Source: Acridotheres tristis
Lineage: Eukaryota; Chordata; Aves; Passeriformes; Sturnidae
Reading direction: 5' to 3'
Assembly: GCA_037013685.1 (NCBI GenBank)
Contig: CM072886.1
Location: 60,938,933 to 61,002,932, forward strand
DNA: 64,000 nucleotides
In this document: one piece after another, positions 36,360 through 50,488 of the stretch
Layout: each line of letters starts with the position of its first letter
Numbering within the stretch: position 1 is the first letter of the stretch
Translations under genes and position numbers: made by a program
Notes under the pieces: generated by a model
Seen by the model: the letters and a program-made list of their open reading frames with translations, nothing else
Told to the model about the DNA's origin: nothing
The model's database searches: none

Positions 36360-37792
36360 GTGTGATTTGCTTACTCCTATATTTTAGTGATTTAGTGATA
36401 ATTCCTCTTATCTTTTCATCACGTGTTTCCTTGTTACAACACCATTTCTGTATTGCAGTTGCCCTGTAGATGGTTTATTCTTCCGTTTGGCAATATCCTG
36501 CAGAAGTTGTTGTAGGCCTACTTTATGCTATTGAAAATTATTTGGATGTGCCCAGTTGGTATTTTTCAGCCTTCTCTACTGCCTGACCAAACAGCAAGTG
36601 CCTTTGGAAGAACCAGAATTCCTCCTTGGAGGTTCTGCAGTACGAGCTGTATGGCCCTGAGCAGGAGCCCAGTTGGGAGGTCAGGAAGGAAATTTACTCA
36701 GAGAAGCAGACCCCTGAATTATATATATTCCTTTCTAAATGCCAAGGAAACTCCTGCTTTTGATACAACCAATTAGATAACACTTCCTTTGGGGGACTGC
36801 TGTGTGTCAAAATGCATGCAATGCCATCAATTCATACATAATTAATAGTTCTTCACAGTAACACTTCCTCTGAACCATGAGCTGTGAGCTTTCATCTACT
36901 CAAACCTTTGTGTGCACCAGGAGCTTGTTTTTTGCTACTAAATTCATGGATGGGCAAATTTCATAGGACCTACTGCCATGTAGGCAACTTTCCAGCAGTT
37001 GAAATGTTGATTTTTAAACATTTGATTCATACTGTTTTAAAATCTAAAAACTCCCATTGTTGCCCATTGTTCCTGTCTCATTTGGTAAGTAGAAATCACT
37101 TTATTTTTGGGTTTGTAGGCAAAATAAAGTTTGGGACTTTATTCTACCTAATAGAATTTTTTTTTCTGTGTGCCATCTCCTGCAGTCTCTAATTTACCTA
37201 CCTACTGAAAGCAAATGCAGACTTCTGTGAACAATGCAGCTGTTTTCCTTTTATTCTACAGCTTGGTGCTTAGTGTTGTACAACACTGCATCAAAGGAAC
37301 CATTGCATTCTGCCTTAATTAATTTGATGCAGGTGCCTAAATTGAGAAGCCATAACGAACTGCATAAAACCACGTATTAAAAATTTTGAGTTCTTTGGTG
37401 TGTAAGGGAAAATGCAGCAGTAAAGCTGAAATCTTTCTTTTGACACAAAATCTTGTGTTCTGAGAGAGGGATGGCAAATATTGAAGGGCCCATGCTTGAA
37501 CTGATTCCTTAGGTTTGGAGTCTGACTGGTTGTGCTTGGAATGGGCATAGCTAGATGTATGCTTACATTTGGAAAAGAGGGTGGCCATTCCATTTAGAAA
37601 GGAAGATAGGATTGTGTCTATTTGCTTCAGTGACAATTACTGTTGAGTTTATTTTTTAAAAATCCACCACCTTTGCATAACTCTCTGCACCTCATGCTCT
37701 AGCCATTGGATTAAAACCAAATAAATATAATGGACAGTATTCCTTTAGTGTCATGTCTTCAGCCTCTAACAGAGATTGCTCTGTCTGTTGTG

Positions 37793-37809
37793 CACACACA
37801 CACACACAC
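37793..37809. repeat. CA dinucleotide microsatellite
   Basis: An uninterrupted CA run of about eight units. Confidence 0.85.
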
Positions 37810-40800
37810 TGCAATTCCTATCTGGTTTATTTTTAAGCAATGATCTCAGGTTGCATATAAATTTATCAGGGTATGTTTACAGTGTTAAGAAATTAAAGGA
37901 GTCAGAAGAGTTTCAGAAATGCATATTGAGATGATGTTCTGTAACATATATTTTTGTTTTGCTTGTGAAGAAAATAATTCTAGATAAAGATTTTTTTTTT
38001 CAGATTGATGAATAAGGGAGAAAGAGTGAACAAATGTAAAATTTATTTCATTTTGGCCATTGTCCATTTGAGCATCTGTCCATTCCCTCCAGTCACAATG
38101 CTGTGCACGTCAGTTTGATCTTTATATTTTCCCAAAGCATGGATGTAACATCACTGTAGCATTTTTCACATCGACTGATTTCAGAGGAAGAGGAGATCTC
38201 CTGTAATGTCCAGTCCCCAAACTATTAAGAATTTTATAGGGCAGGTCCATCAAGATGAAAGCCTTGAATATTGGAGAGCTTTCAATTCTGGAGGGGTTGA
38301 TGGAGGTCAAAAAGCAGCTTTCTTCCCTGGGACCATGGGTCAGAGTGCTGTTACATCCTGCACAGGAGGAATTTCTTTTCTTTCTCTTCAATGTTTGGGG
38401 TTTTTTCCCTGACTTTTCTCAGAGACTCATCTTACAGTTTACATGTCACCTGTGAGTCATGTCTTGCCTCCACAGGAGCAAAGCAAAAATACACATACTT
38501 TTCAGTCGAGTTCTAAACCTCGCTCTTCATTCAGGCATATCAGGAGAACTGACAGACATTCAGAGAACAGCAAATGCTTCTTTGATATTGTTACATAAAC
38601 ATCCAGGCTTTCTCTAAAGTGCCTCCTTTGAGGAACGTGTCTGACGCTCCCGGACAGCTTCAAAGCTCCAATTCTGGAGAGGTTCTCAGGGAGCAGATGA
38701 TGCATTGCGCTTATACCTTTTCTTCATTACTGCTTTCCAAGAGATTTACAGATATTCCTGAACTTGGCGCTCCAACGTCTCTGTGGGGCAAACACAGTAT
38801 AAATGTCTTGGCCCTGTAGCTGCAGACAAGAGAGCTGAGAATCAAGGGAAGCCATTGGCAGACTCAGGCGAGATCTGAGTTCCCATTAAAAGGTTACCTT
38901 AAAAAGTGGAGGGAGTCTGTGTTTAATCACCCTCTTGTCTGGGAGGTGTCTTCCTGATTTTGGAAGAAGTTTTGACACTATACTGATGATCTTGTTACTA
39001 ATTCCTTTGGTGTTTCCTACAATCATGGAAATTAATACTTTTCCAAACCACAATGTATTCCTAGATAATTGCTTCCAGTGTGCTCTGCAAAAATGTGTGG
39101 TTTCAGTTTTGAAATGCTCAAATTTCGCATTGAGGATAGAAAGGAGGAGAGGAGATCAACTCTTAAAAGGAGAAAAAATTGATGGAAGGTGTCTGTGGCT
39201 TAAGCAGAGGGTGAACTCCACCAAGTCAGAGCACAGAGCACACCCATCATTCCAGTAAAGGGAATGCATTCTTAAGAGGTGAAGCATTTCAGCCTGGAAA
39301 ATGGACAAGATGATAAGGGCTGTTGTCTTTTGATTAGTATTTACCTCTGGCAGAGGAATAACCTGCATTTGAACAGATTTTCCAGCTACAATTAGACACT
39401 TTCCAGATGGCAATCTTTAGGAGAGCTATCAGTAACTTGTACCTTTTATTATCTATTAGTTTGTAGCAAAAAATATGGGGGGGGGGTGGTAAATAAAGAT
39501 TTGGACCAAACTAGGCCTTTTAGGGAAGTATGCTCTCTGTAATTGAACTAATACATACATAGTATTTTTCTAAAGATCTCTCTTAATGTTGCAGTTTTAA
39601 TTCTTCGTTCACAAGTGAGCACTATATGGGCAGAGAGTTGAGGTGGGAGAACAAATCCTGCTTTCATGGAATATATTGTTTTTAAAATCAGGAAACTATT
39701 GCTTGTCACAAGATTCCGTGAAACATTTTAGATACTTTAAATATCATTATATGCCTTGTAATGAATAACGGGTAGGCAATTTTAAGCAAGATATAGGATT
39801 AGAGATCTAAAATTATAACTGAGAAAAATAATTTACTTTGAGAAGACTCTGAAGATACTAAGAAAACCAACAAATCCCCCCCCAAAAAAAAGATAAAATG
39901 TTTTTTATCAAAGCTTGCTTTAAAAACTTCTAGTACAAGAAAAATGATCTTAAAAGAACTGTACACCTACATAATCACAGGAGGTAACTCTTACTGGGAA
40001 TTTTTCCAAATATAAATAGATGAAATGTAAAACCCATTTGATGCTCACCTAGCATGATTTCCTGATTAATATGGACTGGAATTTAATCAGTATTAACCAG
40101 TATTTAGTAACTACTGATCTGTACTAGAAGTATGAAACAAATAACAGTTTGGTCTTTTGCTATCATAGACTAAGGCACTACCATGAGGAGAAATATAAAG
40201 TCATTAAAATATGCTTTATAAGAATCTAGCAAAAAGAGTCAGACAGATTAAGTATTAAAAATATATAATCACTTTAATATGAAAAGGATGTGCCTGGCTC
40301 CCTTATCTGTCATTGTCCTTAATTAGGTAGGAAATAGGGCTCTTCAGTGAGTTCTCTGCCAACTTCCCCTCAACTTACAGCATGACATTATGGAGCCAGA
40401 AGTATTTAAAGTACGTGTATTAGTCTTTTTCTATTCCTAATATTACTTGAACTGACTTGTTTGAGTTGAGGCTTGCTCTGTCATGAGTAGTTTATCTGTG
40501 CAGCCATGAGTACTGCAAATGGAATTGTCCACATAAATAAATGCTGCAGGACTGGGCTTGAAGTCAGGGAGATTCAGGCTAGTGCAGAGGTTTGCCCTGG
40601 AGAAGTCTTTGCAGCAGACTTTACAATGACAATTTCTGGGAATGCTGCTTTGGGGTTTTATGTACTGAAAATCCTGTGCATGTTTGGAATATATTATTAG
40701 CAATAATGACTTTCAGCATCAGAAATCTTTTGTGAAATAAACTTATTGTAATAGTTTAGCTTTTCTTATTTATTCTTTGATAATTTACTGAACCCTTGCT

Positions 40801-43049
40801 TGGTTCCTAACAGTCCTTTAGACTGAGTGGAGCAATACCACACTTCCCTTTTGGCATGTGCAGTTGCTCAGTAACCGGCAAGCTGGGGCAAGACCCACTC
40901 TGGACTGGCTTCAGGGGAGACCTTATACCTGAACATGCCTTGCACATCCTACAGAGGAGGTTTTTAGTCTTAGCCAACAGGTTAGAAAAGTTATGGTGTT
41001 TACATTGTAGTAGAGATGACACTGTAGGTTCTAGTCCCAAGAAGACTGTGTGAAAAGATTTCTAAGGCTGCAGGGTAGTTAGCCACTTTTCTTTTGCAAG
41101 AAGGATTGCTGCCTTTTAAAGACCAAGTGAAAAATGCACCATTTCTTCCCTAGTATGGCAAAGTGAAATTGAAGTTACCCCAGGCCCATTAGAGCTTTTA
41201 GTAATTTATTTTGTGATGTTCATAAAGCTGTTCAGTACTTGGATGGTGTTATCACTAAAATGCAGCTGATGCTATATTCCACATGTTTCCACTATGTCAG
41301 TGTTACTGAGACAAAAGAGAAAAAGAAAAACAAACAAACCCAAACCACTTAGAAAAGTGTACCTTGAAGGCAGAAGTAAATCTTGTCTTTTTTGTATCTC
41401 TCTCACTGGAGAAATAAAAGCCATGCAACTGAATTATTATCAGACATCTGTATCAAGTGATAGACTTTCACCCTTTTGTTTGACTTGACTTAAACCTCAA
41501 GTCAGTATTCTTGATGATAAGGCTAAAGTTTTAATTTCTGAATTTCAATCACATTGTTCCTATTTATGACTTCCGCACAACCCTTACCTATTCTTCCCAC
41601 CTGGTTTAGTCCATTTCAGAACTTTATTTCTCATTAGCTGTTGTTCAGTGAAACTGTGGTGTACATAAGTCCTCACCACTTTGATTTCAGAAGAAAGGTT
41701 AATTCCCCCAGAGATTCTGTCCATGTTTTGGGTTTTCTGTGTTTCTTTTCTAAAACAGCCTTTCATCTTTGCTGTCAGATTAAAGGGAGGAAACTCAGAT
41801 CACCGTATGAATGGTGGGAAAGGACCTAAGTCATTCAGGGAATGCCTTTGGGAGACAGGCAGTGCAAGCTTTATTACAGGAGAGAAGAGGGTGAAGGACT
41901 GTACAATTCAAACTATGAGTGGACTAACAGTTTTAGGAATCCTTCTACCCCAGCTCCTCCTTTGCAGCTCCATTTGTAATAGTGACTGTGGGAAAAATTA
42001 AATCAGAAGTCACTAACTTGCAAGTCACTGGTTTGCTGGGGGTTTCTTCAGTCCTCTGCAATAGCAGCAGGCTGGTCCCAGTGACCATGACTCTGTATTG
42101 GATTTTGTGTGTGACTGCTATAACTGGTCTGAGTTTTCATATCAACTGCTGGTGTAGAAAACCTAAAAGAAGCTTGGAAGCCTCTATAGGCCATCTGTTC
42201 CTCAGTTATATTTTTACCTGCAAAGAGCATGCCTTTTATCATGAGTTAAAGATAAAACTTGAAGCAACATGACAACAAAGGATACGTAGTGGTTGCACTC
42301 TTTGACAGTCTTTAATAGACAAATGAGAGTATGATCTGTTGCTGATAATTTTGATGGTGGTGGTAGTTATGAGATTATTATTTTTGGTATGTTTTCTTCA
42401 GACTGGAGAGAACTGGGAGGAGAAATGATGGGGTGTTTTGTTTTCTAAATAGAAGATCACAAGTCTTACTATGCACCTTAATTAGCACCTTCAGCACTTG
42501 TTTCTACCTTCTATAGGAACTGATGAAACCTCCTCAACTTAATGTGAGTCTTCCTGATGACTTCAATAGACAGCAGACAGATCCAAAATCTGTGCTGAGC
42601 TGACTTCTATATGTTTTAACAAACACGATTCCACCTCCTCTCTCAAGGCTTTGCCTCACTCAGCTTCCTTACTTTGCTGACATGCCCGTGTGTACTGTTC
42701 TCCTTTCTAATCTCTTTCAAGCAAGAGCTTCTTTCCTTCTCCACACTTTAGAAAGATAACACGTTTGGCTAGAGTGCTTATTTGCAGGCATCGCTAAAAA
42801 GTAATTGCGTAAGGAGAAATTTTGGCTTGGCCATGCATGGTTAACAGCTCAGCTTACTTAGTAAGCAAGCTTGGTGGATGTACTCCTCCCTCCCCACCCT
42901 CCTCTTCCTCCCAGGGGCAGGGCCCCCGTTCCAAGTCTCTCCCATGGTAGCCAGCAAAGTTCAGCTTCTCTCAAAGCAGAAAGTAAACCAACACGGGGAC
43001 TGTGACTAAGTGCAGAAGGGTTAACAGGAAAGCTGCTCTTTTGTTCCAA

Positions 43050-43070
43050 GAGGCTGCTGCTGCTGCTGCT
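43050..43070. repeat. CTG trinucleotide run
   Basis: Six consecutive CTG units within GAGGCTGCTGCTGCTGC and following bases, in a locally less AT-rich intergenic patch (about 42880-43270). It is not part of a recognised coding region. Confidence 0.8.
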
Positions 43071-43944
43071 ACTAATCAGGCTGTTTATATTTACAGCTTT
43101 CCCACTCATCCCTACTGAGCATAAGGCTCACCTCTAAAGAGAGTCTGAGCACTGCTGTGTGTTTGACAGACTGCATGTAGTATCTGTTTGCTAACTGAAG
43201 ACACTTGAAAGCTGCAGACTCACTTTTCCTACCTGTGGAAAGGCACACACCTGCACTTAGGTAATGCGTAATAATTAGTGATGCTCTGGACAATGTTTGT
43301 GAGCCAACTCCCTGCTTACAAGCGCCCTTAATCTCAATTTGGGACTTGCAGTCTCAAGAGGACTGCATGGATGTGCTGGAGTGATGCTTGCATACCAGAC
43401 ATTCCTAATCGTAAAGACGAAGAGGAGTGAGAGCTTTCTGGGTAGGGGGAATAATGGCAGGGTTGTCCTTCAGTTCACTGGGGCCTGCCTACTGATTTAA
43501 ATTGTAAATAACTTTATAAACCAGCTATGGCACTTTGTTTTTTCTCAGGCAAAGCATCTGATTTCTACTAATACATAGTAGAAAATTGAAAAAAAAGGAA
43601 CATCTCTATTAATTTAACATCTATTCCTTTTCATGACATAATAGTTATATTAACCACAGATAGGTGATGTCAGTTCCTTTGGGACCTTGTGGTCTTACTT
43701 TTTTAAGAGTACAAAACTCTTTCCTTTCCCTTCCCTTTCCACTACCATAAAATATTATCATCACCATGATGTTTAAAGACTGTATAGTAGCACATGTCTG
43801 GTAGGGTCAGGAGGAAAGGTTCCTTGCAATCACATCACCTATCCCAGTCAAGCTGACTCTTAAAATTAGCTTAATTTAGCCCTCTGGTCTTCTGTGTAAG
43901 AAGTCATTCCTTCCTCTGGGGGTAGAAGTCAATTAATTTCCAGC

Positions 43945-44540
43945 CTGAGACAGAAACACAGGAGGATTGAGGTTGGCAGGGACCTTTGGAGCCCATCTCG
44001 TCCAACTCCCCTTCCCAAGCAGGGCCACCTGGTTGCACAGGACCATATCCAGATGGCTTTTGAGTATCCCTAAGGATGAAGCTTCTACAATTTCTGTGGG
44101 CAACCTGTGCCAGTAGTCAGTCACCTTCACAGTGAAAAAGTGTTTTCCCAAATTTCAGAGGAAATTTCCAGTGCATGCCTATTGTCTCCTGGCCTGTCAC
44201 TGGGCACCACTGAAGAGAGTCTGGCTCCCTCTTCTTTGCACCACCCCTTCGGAGGTATCTATACATTGATAAGATTCCTCCCTTTGAGTCTTCTCAATTC
44301 TAAATAGCCCCAGTTGCCTCAGCCCTTCTTCTTAGGAGATGCTCCAGACCTTTAATCATCTTTGTGGCCCTTCACTGGACTGTCTCCATTATGCCCATGT
44401 CCCTCTTGTACTAGGGATCCCCAAACTGGACACAGCATTCCAGATGTGGCCTCACCAGTGTTTGGGTACAATCACCTCCCTTGACCTGCTGGCAGTGCTC
44501 CTCCTGATGCAACCCAGAATAAAAGGTCTGTATAGAAGAG
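43945..44540 (-). mobile_element. CR1 LINE 3' fragment, minus strand
   Basis: Read on the minus strand, ILGCIRRSTASRSREVIV (near 44540-44470) opens the fragment. A long frameshifted stretch follows, then KHFFTVKVTDYWHRLPTEIVEASSLGILKSHLDMVL (near 44145-44040). It ends in the CR1 3' region complementary to GGATTGAGGTTGGCAGGGACC (near 43963). It is 5' truncated, as most CR1 copies are, and cannot be coding. Confidence 0.85.
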
Positions 44541-47500
44541 AGTTTACACCCATTTGTTCTTGTCCTAGTGTTTTTCCTGGAACTTCAGTAGCACCATGCT
44601 TTTGACTGGCTTGAAAGAAAGCATAAACAGCCATATCCCTTCTTGGTCTTTATTATGCTAGACTAAACAAACTGAATTTTTTAGTCTGGTCTTCTTTGAT
44701 AATGTTCACCATTCCACACTTCTCCCAGTAACTGTTTAATGGGTCGGTTCTGTTTTGAACTCCTCTTCCTAAATGCCGTACTGAGTTTTCCAGGTAGAAT
44801 CTCAGCCATGCTTTTTACCATGTCATCTGTACCTCTTCTTTCACTGTAGGAAATAACTAAAGTGATAACTGAACTACATAGGTTTTCATTCAGGTATTAC
44901 TTGATTGATTGAGTCCAGCATGAAGACCCGCAGCCCTGCTCTCCCTGGTATAAACAAATTAAGGAAGGTATTTGAGTTGGGGGTGGAGTGTTTCCTGAAG
45001 AGAAAAAGAGATGGCATACAGATAATTAACATCAATAGCAACAGAAATGTAAATAAAGCCACCGTTTATTTCCTGGACAACTAAGGAATGTGAGCTACAT
45101 AGAACAGACTAGCTGTCAGAGGAAGACACAATTGTTGCTCATATCTGAGGTTACAATTGCAGGGATGTTAAATTCCCTGCCATAACCAAATCCCTCCCAA
45201 GATGACAGTAAGGTTCACTTTGGATTCAGTAAATGCTTTAATTACACTTTTAGAATGTAGGAAAATGTATCTAAGCAATATAAAGAAATTTTCTTTAATT
45301 CCCATCAGTTTCCTTGCTACCTTTTCTCCCTTTTTTACTTCCCATCAGTTTCTTTGCTATAGCTGTATTACTCTGCTTCTAAGCTCCTTTATTTCTATTA
45401 ATAGGACTTCTCATCTGTAGGTAGTAATGACCATTAAAGTTCCCACAGTAATTTGAAACTATTTCTCTGTTCTAAGTGATAGGAGATGGGGAACAGAGCT
45501 CCCTGCCCCCTCTTCTTCAGTGAGCGGAGCAAAGAGATTGTCCTCTGCAGAATGGTCATGGAGTTAAATGTAGCTAAAATTGAGCAGCTCCTCTTACAGG
45601 TGGGTTAGTTTAATTTACTGTGCTGATCTTGGGATGAAGTTTATAAAAGCCTATTGCAATGCTGTGTCAGAGGCAGGGAGAAAACATCAGATTTTATCAG
45701 TGAAATTGCATGAGATAATTTCCCCCCCCACAGCAAGGAATGTTTCAGCTCGCTGGAGATGTGATTGTGCCTGTATTGGGGACATTGATTTGTTGTAATT
45801 GTTCACCTCTGATCCCAGTGTGAGATCTACTGTGGAGCAGCCAGTGTGGGCATGGACACAGAAAGCCAACTCTGTTCAGAGCTCAGGTAGGTTTTAACTG
45901 CAGTGCCTGTTCAAATCTTTTTACCTTGTGTAGCTTTGAGCAGCACCTGTCAGGCAGGGTAATGTTTAGGTGCATGTATTCCACATTTGTTCTTAATGCT
46001 GGCAGTTCAAACTGCTTCATTTTCTCCTGAGCATCAGAAATGCATTTGTCACTGCAAACCCCTTCTGTGCCTAGAGTGTTGCCATAAATATGCTGGACGT
46101 AGAGGACAATTTTTATGCCTCCTGCACAGCATTAGAGACAGTCAAAACAGATCTTTGATAAGACAGAGGTGGCAACCATCCAGCCTAATGTCCAGCTTGA
46201 ATTTGGAGCAAGAAGGAAGTGTAAAAGCAGCCGGAAAAGTGCCCTCAGACCAGTCACTGGCTAAATTTCTGCCCTCAGACTCTTTTGTAAGTTCAGGGCA
46301 TCTGTCCAGTGGGGTTACTTGCAAAACCTAGTGATGTGTGACAGAAATTTGGTTCCTGGTGTGCAGTTATGGGTAGACATTTGCTTCCCCAGGTGCTCTC
46401 CAAATGCATCTTATTAAATGAAAAATTCAAGTTTGTCTGCATAACAGGACACTTACTTGTGTCCTGTCACAAATATAGTAATATTTTATCCCACCCCTCC
46501 AATATTAAATATTTCTCCCTTCCGTAATGACTATGCCTCCTTCCTATGTGCTAAATGCTATTTTTTAAAAATACACGAATTATTAGCCATTCTTCTTTTT
46601 CAACAACATGAAAAGTGAGGGATTTATCAATTATTTTGTTAGAGCTATGGTTTCTTCCTGTTTTTTTTTCCTAACTTAAGTGTAATGTATTAGATTATTA
46701 ACCTTAAAAATATCTATTAGTTTTATATCACAGCATTAATTCATTTTACCTATTTCTGATTGGATGATGCTGTAACGTGTTTGGGTTTACAACAGAGTTC
46801 ATTTTCTCTGTTAATTCAAAATTCTAAAAAGACTTAGTAAAATTTTGGAAACACGAAACTCTTATTTGGGCCATTCTTACATTCCTTGGGTTAAATTTAG
46901 TTGTAAAATCCTTCATTGTAAGTATCTCTTGGACTTCAGCTGCTACAAAATGAAACATTTTGTCTTTCTTTTATCACTTTCAACACCAAAAGAATAGCAC
47001 TGCTTTCCCATGCTACCGCCACTGCCAGCTCCTCCTCCTCTCTGGCTCCTGAGACACAAGATGAAGTTAGATGTGCCAGTGACAGCATGCATCAGTCAGG
47101 CACAGTAAGGTATGTGCTGGGGATACTGCTGACAAGATGAATATTCTTGGCAGGCTCCGTGACATTTCTGTTTGCCCTTTGCTGAAGAAAGGAGGTCACT
47201 TGAACACCATCAGGGCTTCAGGCATCAACCTGGATGCACAGCATCACTCCCCCATTTCCATGTAATGAAGCAGAGCAATTGATCCTCCTGCTCAGAATAT
47301 ATGGGAAGACATGGGCAAATCACGTCAAATCCCTTTACCTGTGTTATGCCTTGGGAAGATGAGGAGCATTTGGAACTTCCCACCAAAACAAAGTTAGGAG
47401 CAATGCTTTCTTTATATGCTCTTTGCTGAACTGTGGATCAATGGGCAAATGTACAGAAACACTCTAAGGCAAGAAAGAAGAATGGAAAAGATGGAAAACA

Positions 47501-49829
47501 AGAAACAGACAGAGATTAAATCCTGGCCCTAGTAAAACTTTAAAATTCCTGCTGACTGCAGCAGTACGGAGCCAGAATAAAATAGAGGGTGGAGGAAAAC
47601 AGGGAGAGGAAAGGGAAATCAGGGAAGGACGGCTCTAGCTGATCTTATCCCCATGTTTCCATCTGAGTTCCCCTCGGCCACCATCAGTCTCCACTTTCTC
47701 CAGCTCTCATCTTTTCTTATTGAAGGCTGTCATTTCTCATCCGGTATCTCCCATCCATCCATCAGCATGTCTGGGATAGCTGGCAGCTAATTCTGATGGG
47801 TTAGCAACCCATCAGTATCACTTGCCAGTTCCCACAGGGCATGTAAACTGATCTAGCTAACAAATTCTGACAGGTGAGAGACAATTCATCCTCGCTGCTA
47901 CTGGTAGCAAAGACAGAGATGTAAAGGGTTCCATATGGTGTTCAATGGGGAGATAAATGCCAGAAGAGAAACGTCTCATCAGCCTGAATTCACAGATTGC
48001 TCTTTGATCTACCAAATGATCTCATGGGACCTCTAAAACATGACCCTCTTCCTACTCTGCCCGAATGGCAAAAGTTTAGGGGAGACCCGAAACACATTCT
48101 ACTATAAGCATGCTGCCCAATAGGTGTGGTCAGGTCAGGGCACAAATGTTGCCAAAAGCCCTTTCTTGAGAGGGCAGAAATACCCGGCAGAACCAAGACA
48201 ACATTTCTGGCAGCTTTTTCTCAGGTTACATTGAGGTAAATGAAAGATTAAAAATCCCTTTCTCAACTACCTAACAGTAGAGTAAATCAGAACTTTACAA
48301 GAAGTGAACAGTTACAGTGTGTGTTAGAACAAACTAGGTTACATCTGCCTTTTCAAACAGTTTTGTATGGCTGGCTTTCTGTACCTGCAAATGGTGGAAT
48401 AATTCACAACCCTATACCAGACATTCGTAAAAATTTCTTCACAAGACTCTTCCCACGGCCAAAATCATAGTCAATGTCATAAAGACTGCCTTTAGTTTCT
48501 TTTCAGCTAATGTAATTGTTTTTATGTAATCTTGCAATGATGTAGTTTTTCCACTGAGAGGTGGAAAATTGAGATGGGAGTATTTTCCCTTGCATCTGTT
48601 GGCTGTCTTCTCTTTCCTAGCAGTGTCCAAATTTCACAGAACAACTCCCTTTTTGCACAGCCATTTCAGACCTCATGCCTTGTCTTGAGCCAGCGCTTAC
48701 TTTGATCTGGGTTCTTGCAGTCTCCAGCAGTAAATAGGATGTCTCATGTCAACATCACTCCTTTTCTTTACTCGTTGGGCCACATGCTTATGATGCATTT
48801 CATAATGAACTTCATTCCTTATGCCTGCTTCTACAGGCAAGAAGTCCATGTGCACCAGCTACTTCTGCTGACGTTCTCCAGATGCCTGGCTCTATTTGGT
48901 AACCTTTCTCTTTAGCTGTGCTAAGTGTGTGTCTCATTTCCTTTCAGCATTCCTGCAAGTTGTGACCATTTGGGACAGCCAAGACTCCTCCAGAAACATT
49001 CCTCTCAATTGCTTTGCACGGCCTTTCTAGTTGGTGTGCTGGCAGCCAGGAAGGGGTTGATCTTCTAAGCCTCCCTCCATTGTTTCCACCTCTGTTTGAA
49101 AGGTCTGCTGTTTCTCGGTGCAGCTATCTATTCATCGCTGGTTATTTAGCCCATTCTCCCTACAGTGGTTTAGCCCCAGAGTAGACAGAATAATCCCATT
49201 TGGGTTTGAGCCTGTCTTCCATAAAGAAAATGCTACCAACATTGCTGTTTTGCACTGGGATTCTTGCCACTTAGCTGCATCGATAATAAGGATTGATTCT
49301 TTGGAAGATATTTTACTGAAGCTAAGGAAACACTTCTGGGGAGAAAAGGTTTTAACAGGACACTCTAGAGGCCTATTGCATTTTGAACTAAAAATCTTTC
49401 TTGGCTTGCCCACTGGAAGCTCAGCCATCCTCAGAGCTCTCAGTTGCTGGATAAAAGGATAACACACCACTGTTTGCAACACTTTTCCCTAGTCCTGAAC
49501 TGGCCACTCCCCTGGACACTACCCTGTCCTGCAGCGTTTGGGCTGGCACTCGTCGCTGCCTGGAACAGCAGGACAGTGCGAACGGCCCCGGCTTCGCAGG
49601 TAGGCAGCCCTTCATAGCCAAGGTGACAGGCAGGCTGGAGCCGGGCAGGGCTCCTCGCTCCATCATCTCGAGGTGCTGCACCGTTTCCAGCCATCCACGC
49701 ACGTTGCACCCAGGTCATCCTACGTTGTGCACATTTTGTCAAAAAACCATCCCCTGACGCCGTAACAGATTTTTTCCGTGACAGATTGTGGCTTTTCCTT
49801 TCCTTGCCCCAAGGAAACTCGACGTACAG
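44541..49829. other. Intergenic region upstream of KIF13A
   Basis: No gene recognised. There is a diverged direct repeat near 45299-45361 (CCCATCAGTTTCCTTGCTA and CCCATCAGTTTCTTTGCTA, about 40 bp apart) and AT-rich sequence at 46550-46900. The ORF of 114 codons at 49118-49462 overlaps an opposite-strand ORF of similar length and matches no family I know. Confidence 0.6.
45299..45361. repeat. Two-copy imperfect direct repeat
   Basis: CCCATCAGTTTCCTTGCTA and CCCATCAGTTTCTTTGCTA differ at one position and are separated by a pyrimidine-rich spacer. This looks like a local slippage or duplication product. Confidence 0.75.
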
Positions 49830-50307
49830 TCGGGCAAGCCGGTGTCTCTGCGGTGGCGGCGTCCACCTGCAGAAGGCAGGATGGTGGCTACCGAGCAGGG
49901 CCCGCGGGCGCATCCCGCTCCCGCAGCATTCCCGCCGCCGCCAGCGCCGCCTTCCCGCGCAACGCGCACCCCTCGGCGCGTGCTCCCTGGGAAGCGGCGG
50001 CCGGCCGAGGATGGGGCGGGGGGAGAGGGAGTCTCCCCACGCCCCCGTGCCGAAGGCGCTCGGGTGTTTCCGTCGCTCTCCGGCGCCGCCGCCTTTCCCC
50101 GCCCTCTCGCCGCCTGCCTGGGCGCCCGCACTCCCGGCGGCGCGGCGGGAGGAGGAGGCGGTGGAAGATGGCGGTGGAGATTGGCAGGGAGGTGGCGGCG
50201 GCAGCGGTTCTGCAAGCGAGCTCGTCGGCAGCCAGCGCCGGCGCGGACCGCGGCTGAGCAAGAAGGCGGCTGGGGCTGCGCCACCACCGCCCTTCCCCGG
50301 CGCCGGA

Positions 50308-50356
50308 CCCTCCTCCTCCTCTCCTTCCCTCCCTCCCTCTCTCCCTCCCTCCCTCT
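50308..50356 (+). repeat. Polypyrimidine (CCCTCC)n tract in the KIF13A leader
   Basis: About 45 bases of almost pure C/T, with repeated CCCTCCCTC, located 130-180 bases before the KIF13A ATG. Such mirror-symmetric pyrimidine runs can form triplex DNA; no function is shown here. Confidence 0.8.
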
Positions 50357-50488
50357 GTCGCCTTCCCCGCCTGCCCCGGCCCTCCGCCCTCGCGCCCGGC
50401 CCGGCATGGACGCTGGCGCTCCGCCGTGTCGCTGCCGCCGCCGGCGCTGAGCGGGGCCGCTCGCCCGCCGCTCCCGGGAGCGGGGAAG

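Larger units (their letters stand above)
34793..43944. other. NHLRC1 downstream region, no recognised gene
   Basis: Possibly NHLRC1 3' UTR up to about 36380. The rest is AT-rich intergenic DNA with a CA microsatellite (about 37794-37809) and a G run (39477-39486). ORFs here are short and resemble nothing I know. Confidence 0.6.

Noticed and set aside
36884..37192. 102-codon plus-strand ORF
   Set aside because: No recognisable family, splice structure or start context, and it lies in AT-rich intergenic DNA.
38935..39258. 107-codon plus-strand ORF
   Set aside because: It resembles no known protein and is overlapped by an opposite-strand ORF. Chance is the simplest explanation.
40971..41048. 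tRNA-like A-box (TAGCCAACAGG) and B-box (GGTTCTAGTCCC) pair
   Set aside because: The boxes are about 66 bases apart, and I could not fold acceptor or anticodon stems. At most it is a decayed tRNA-derived relic.
49118..49482. Overlapping 114- and 116-codon ORFs on opposite strands
   Set aside because: Mutual shadows with no family resemblance and no splice evidence.
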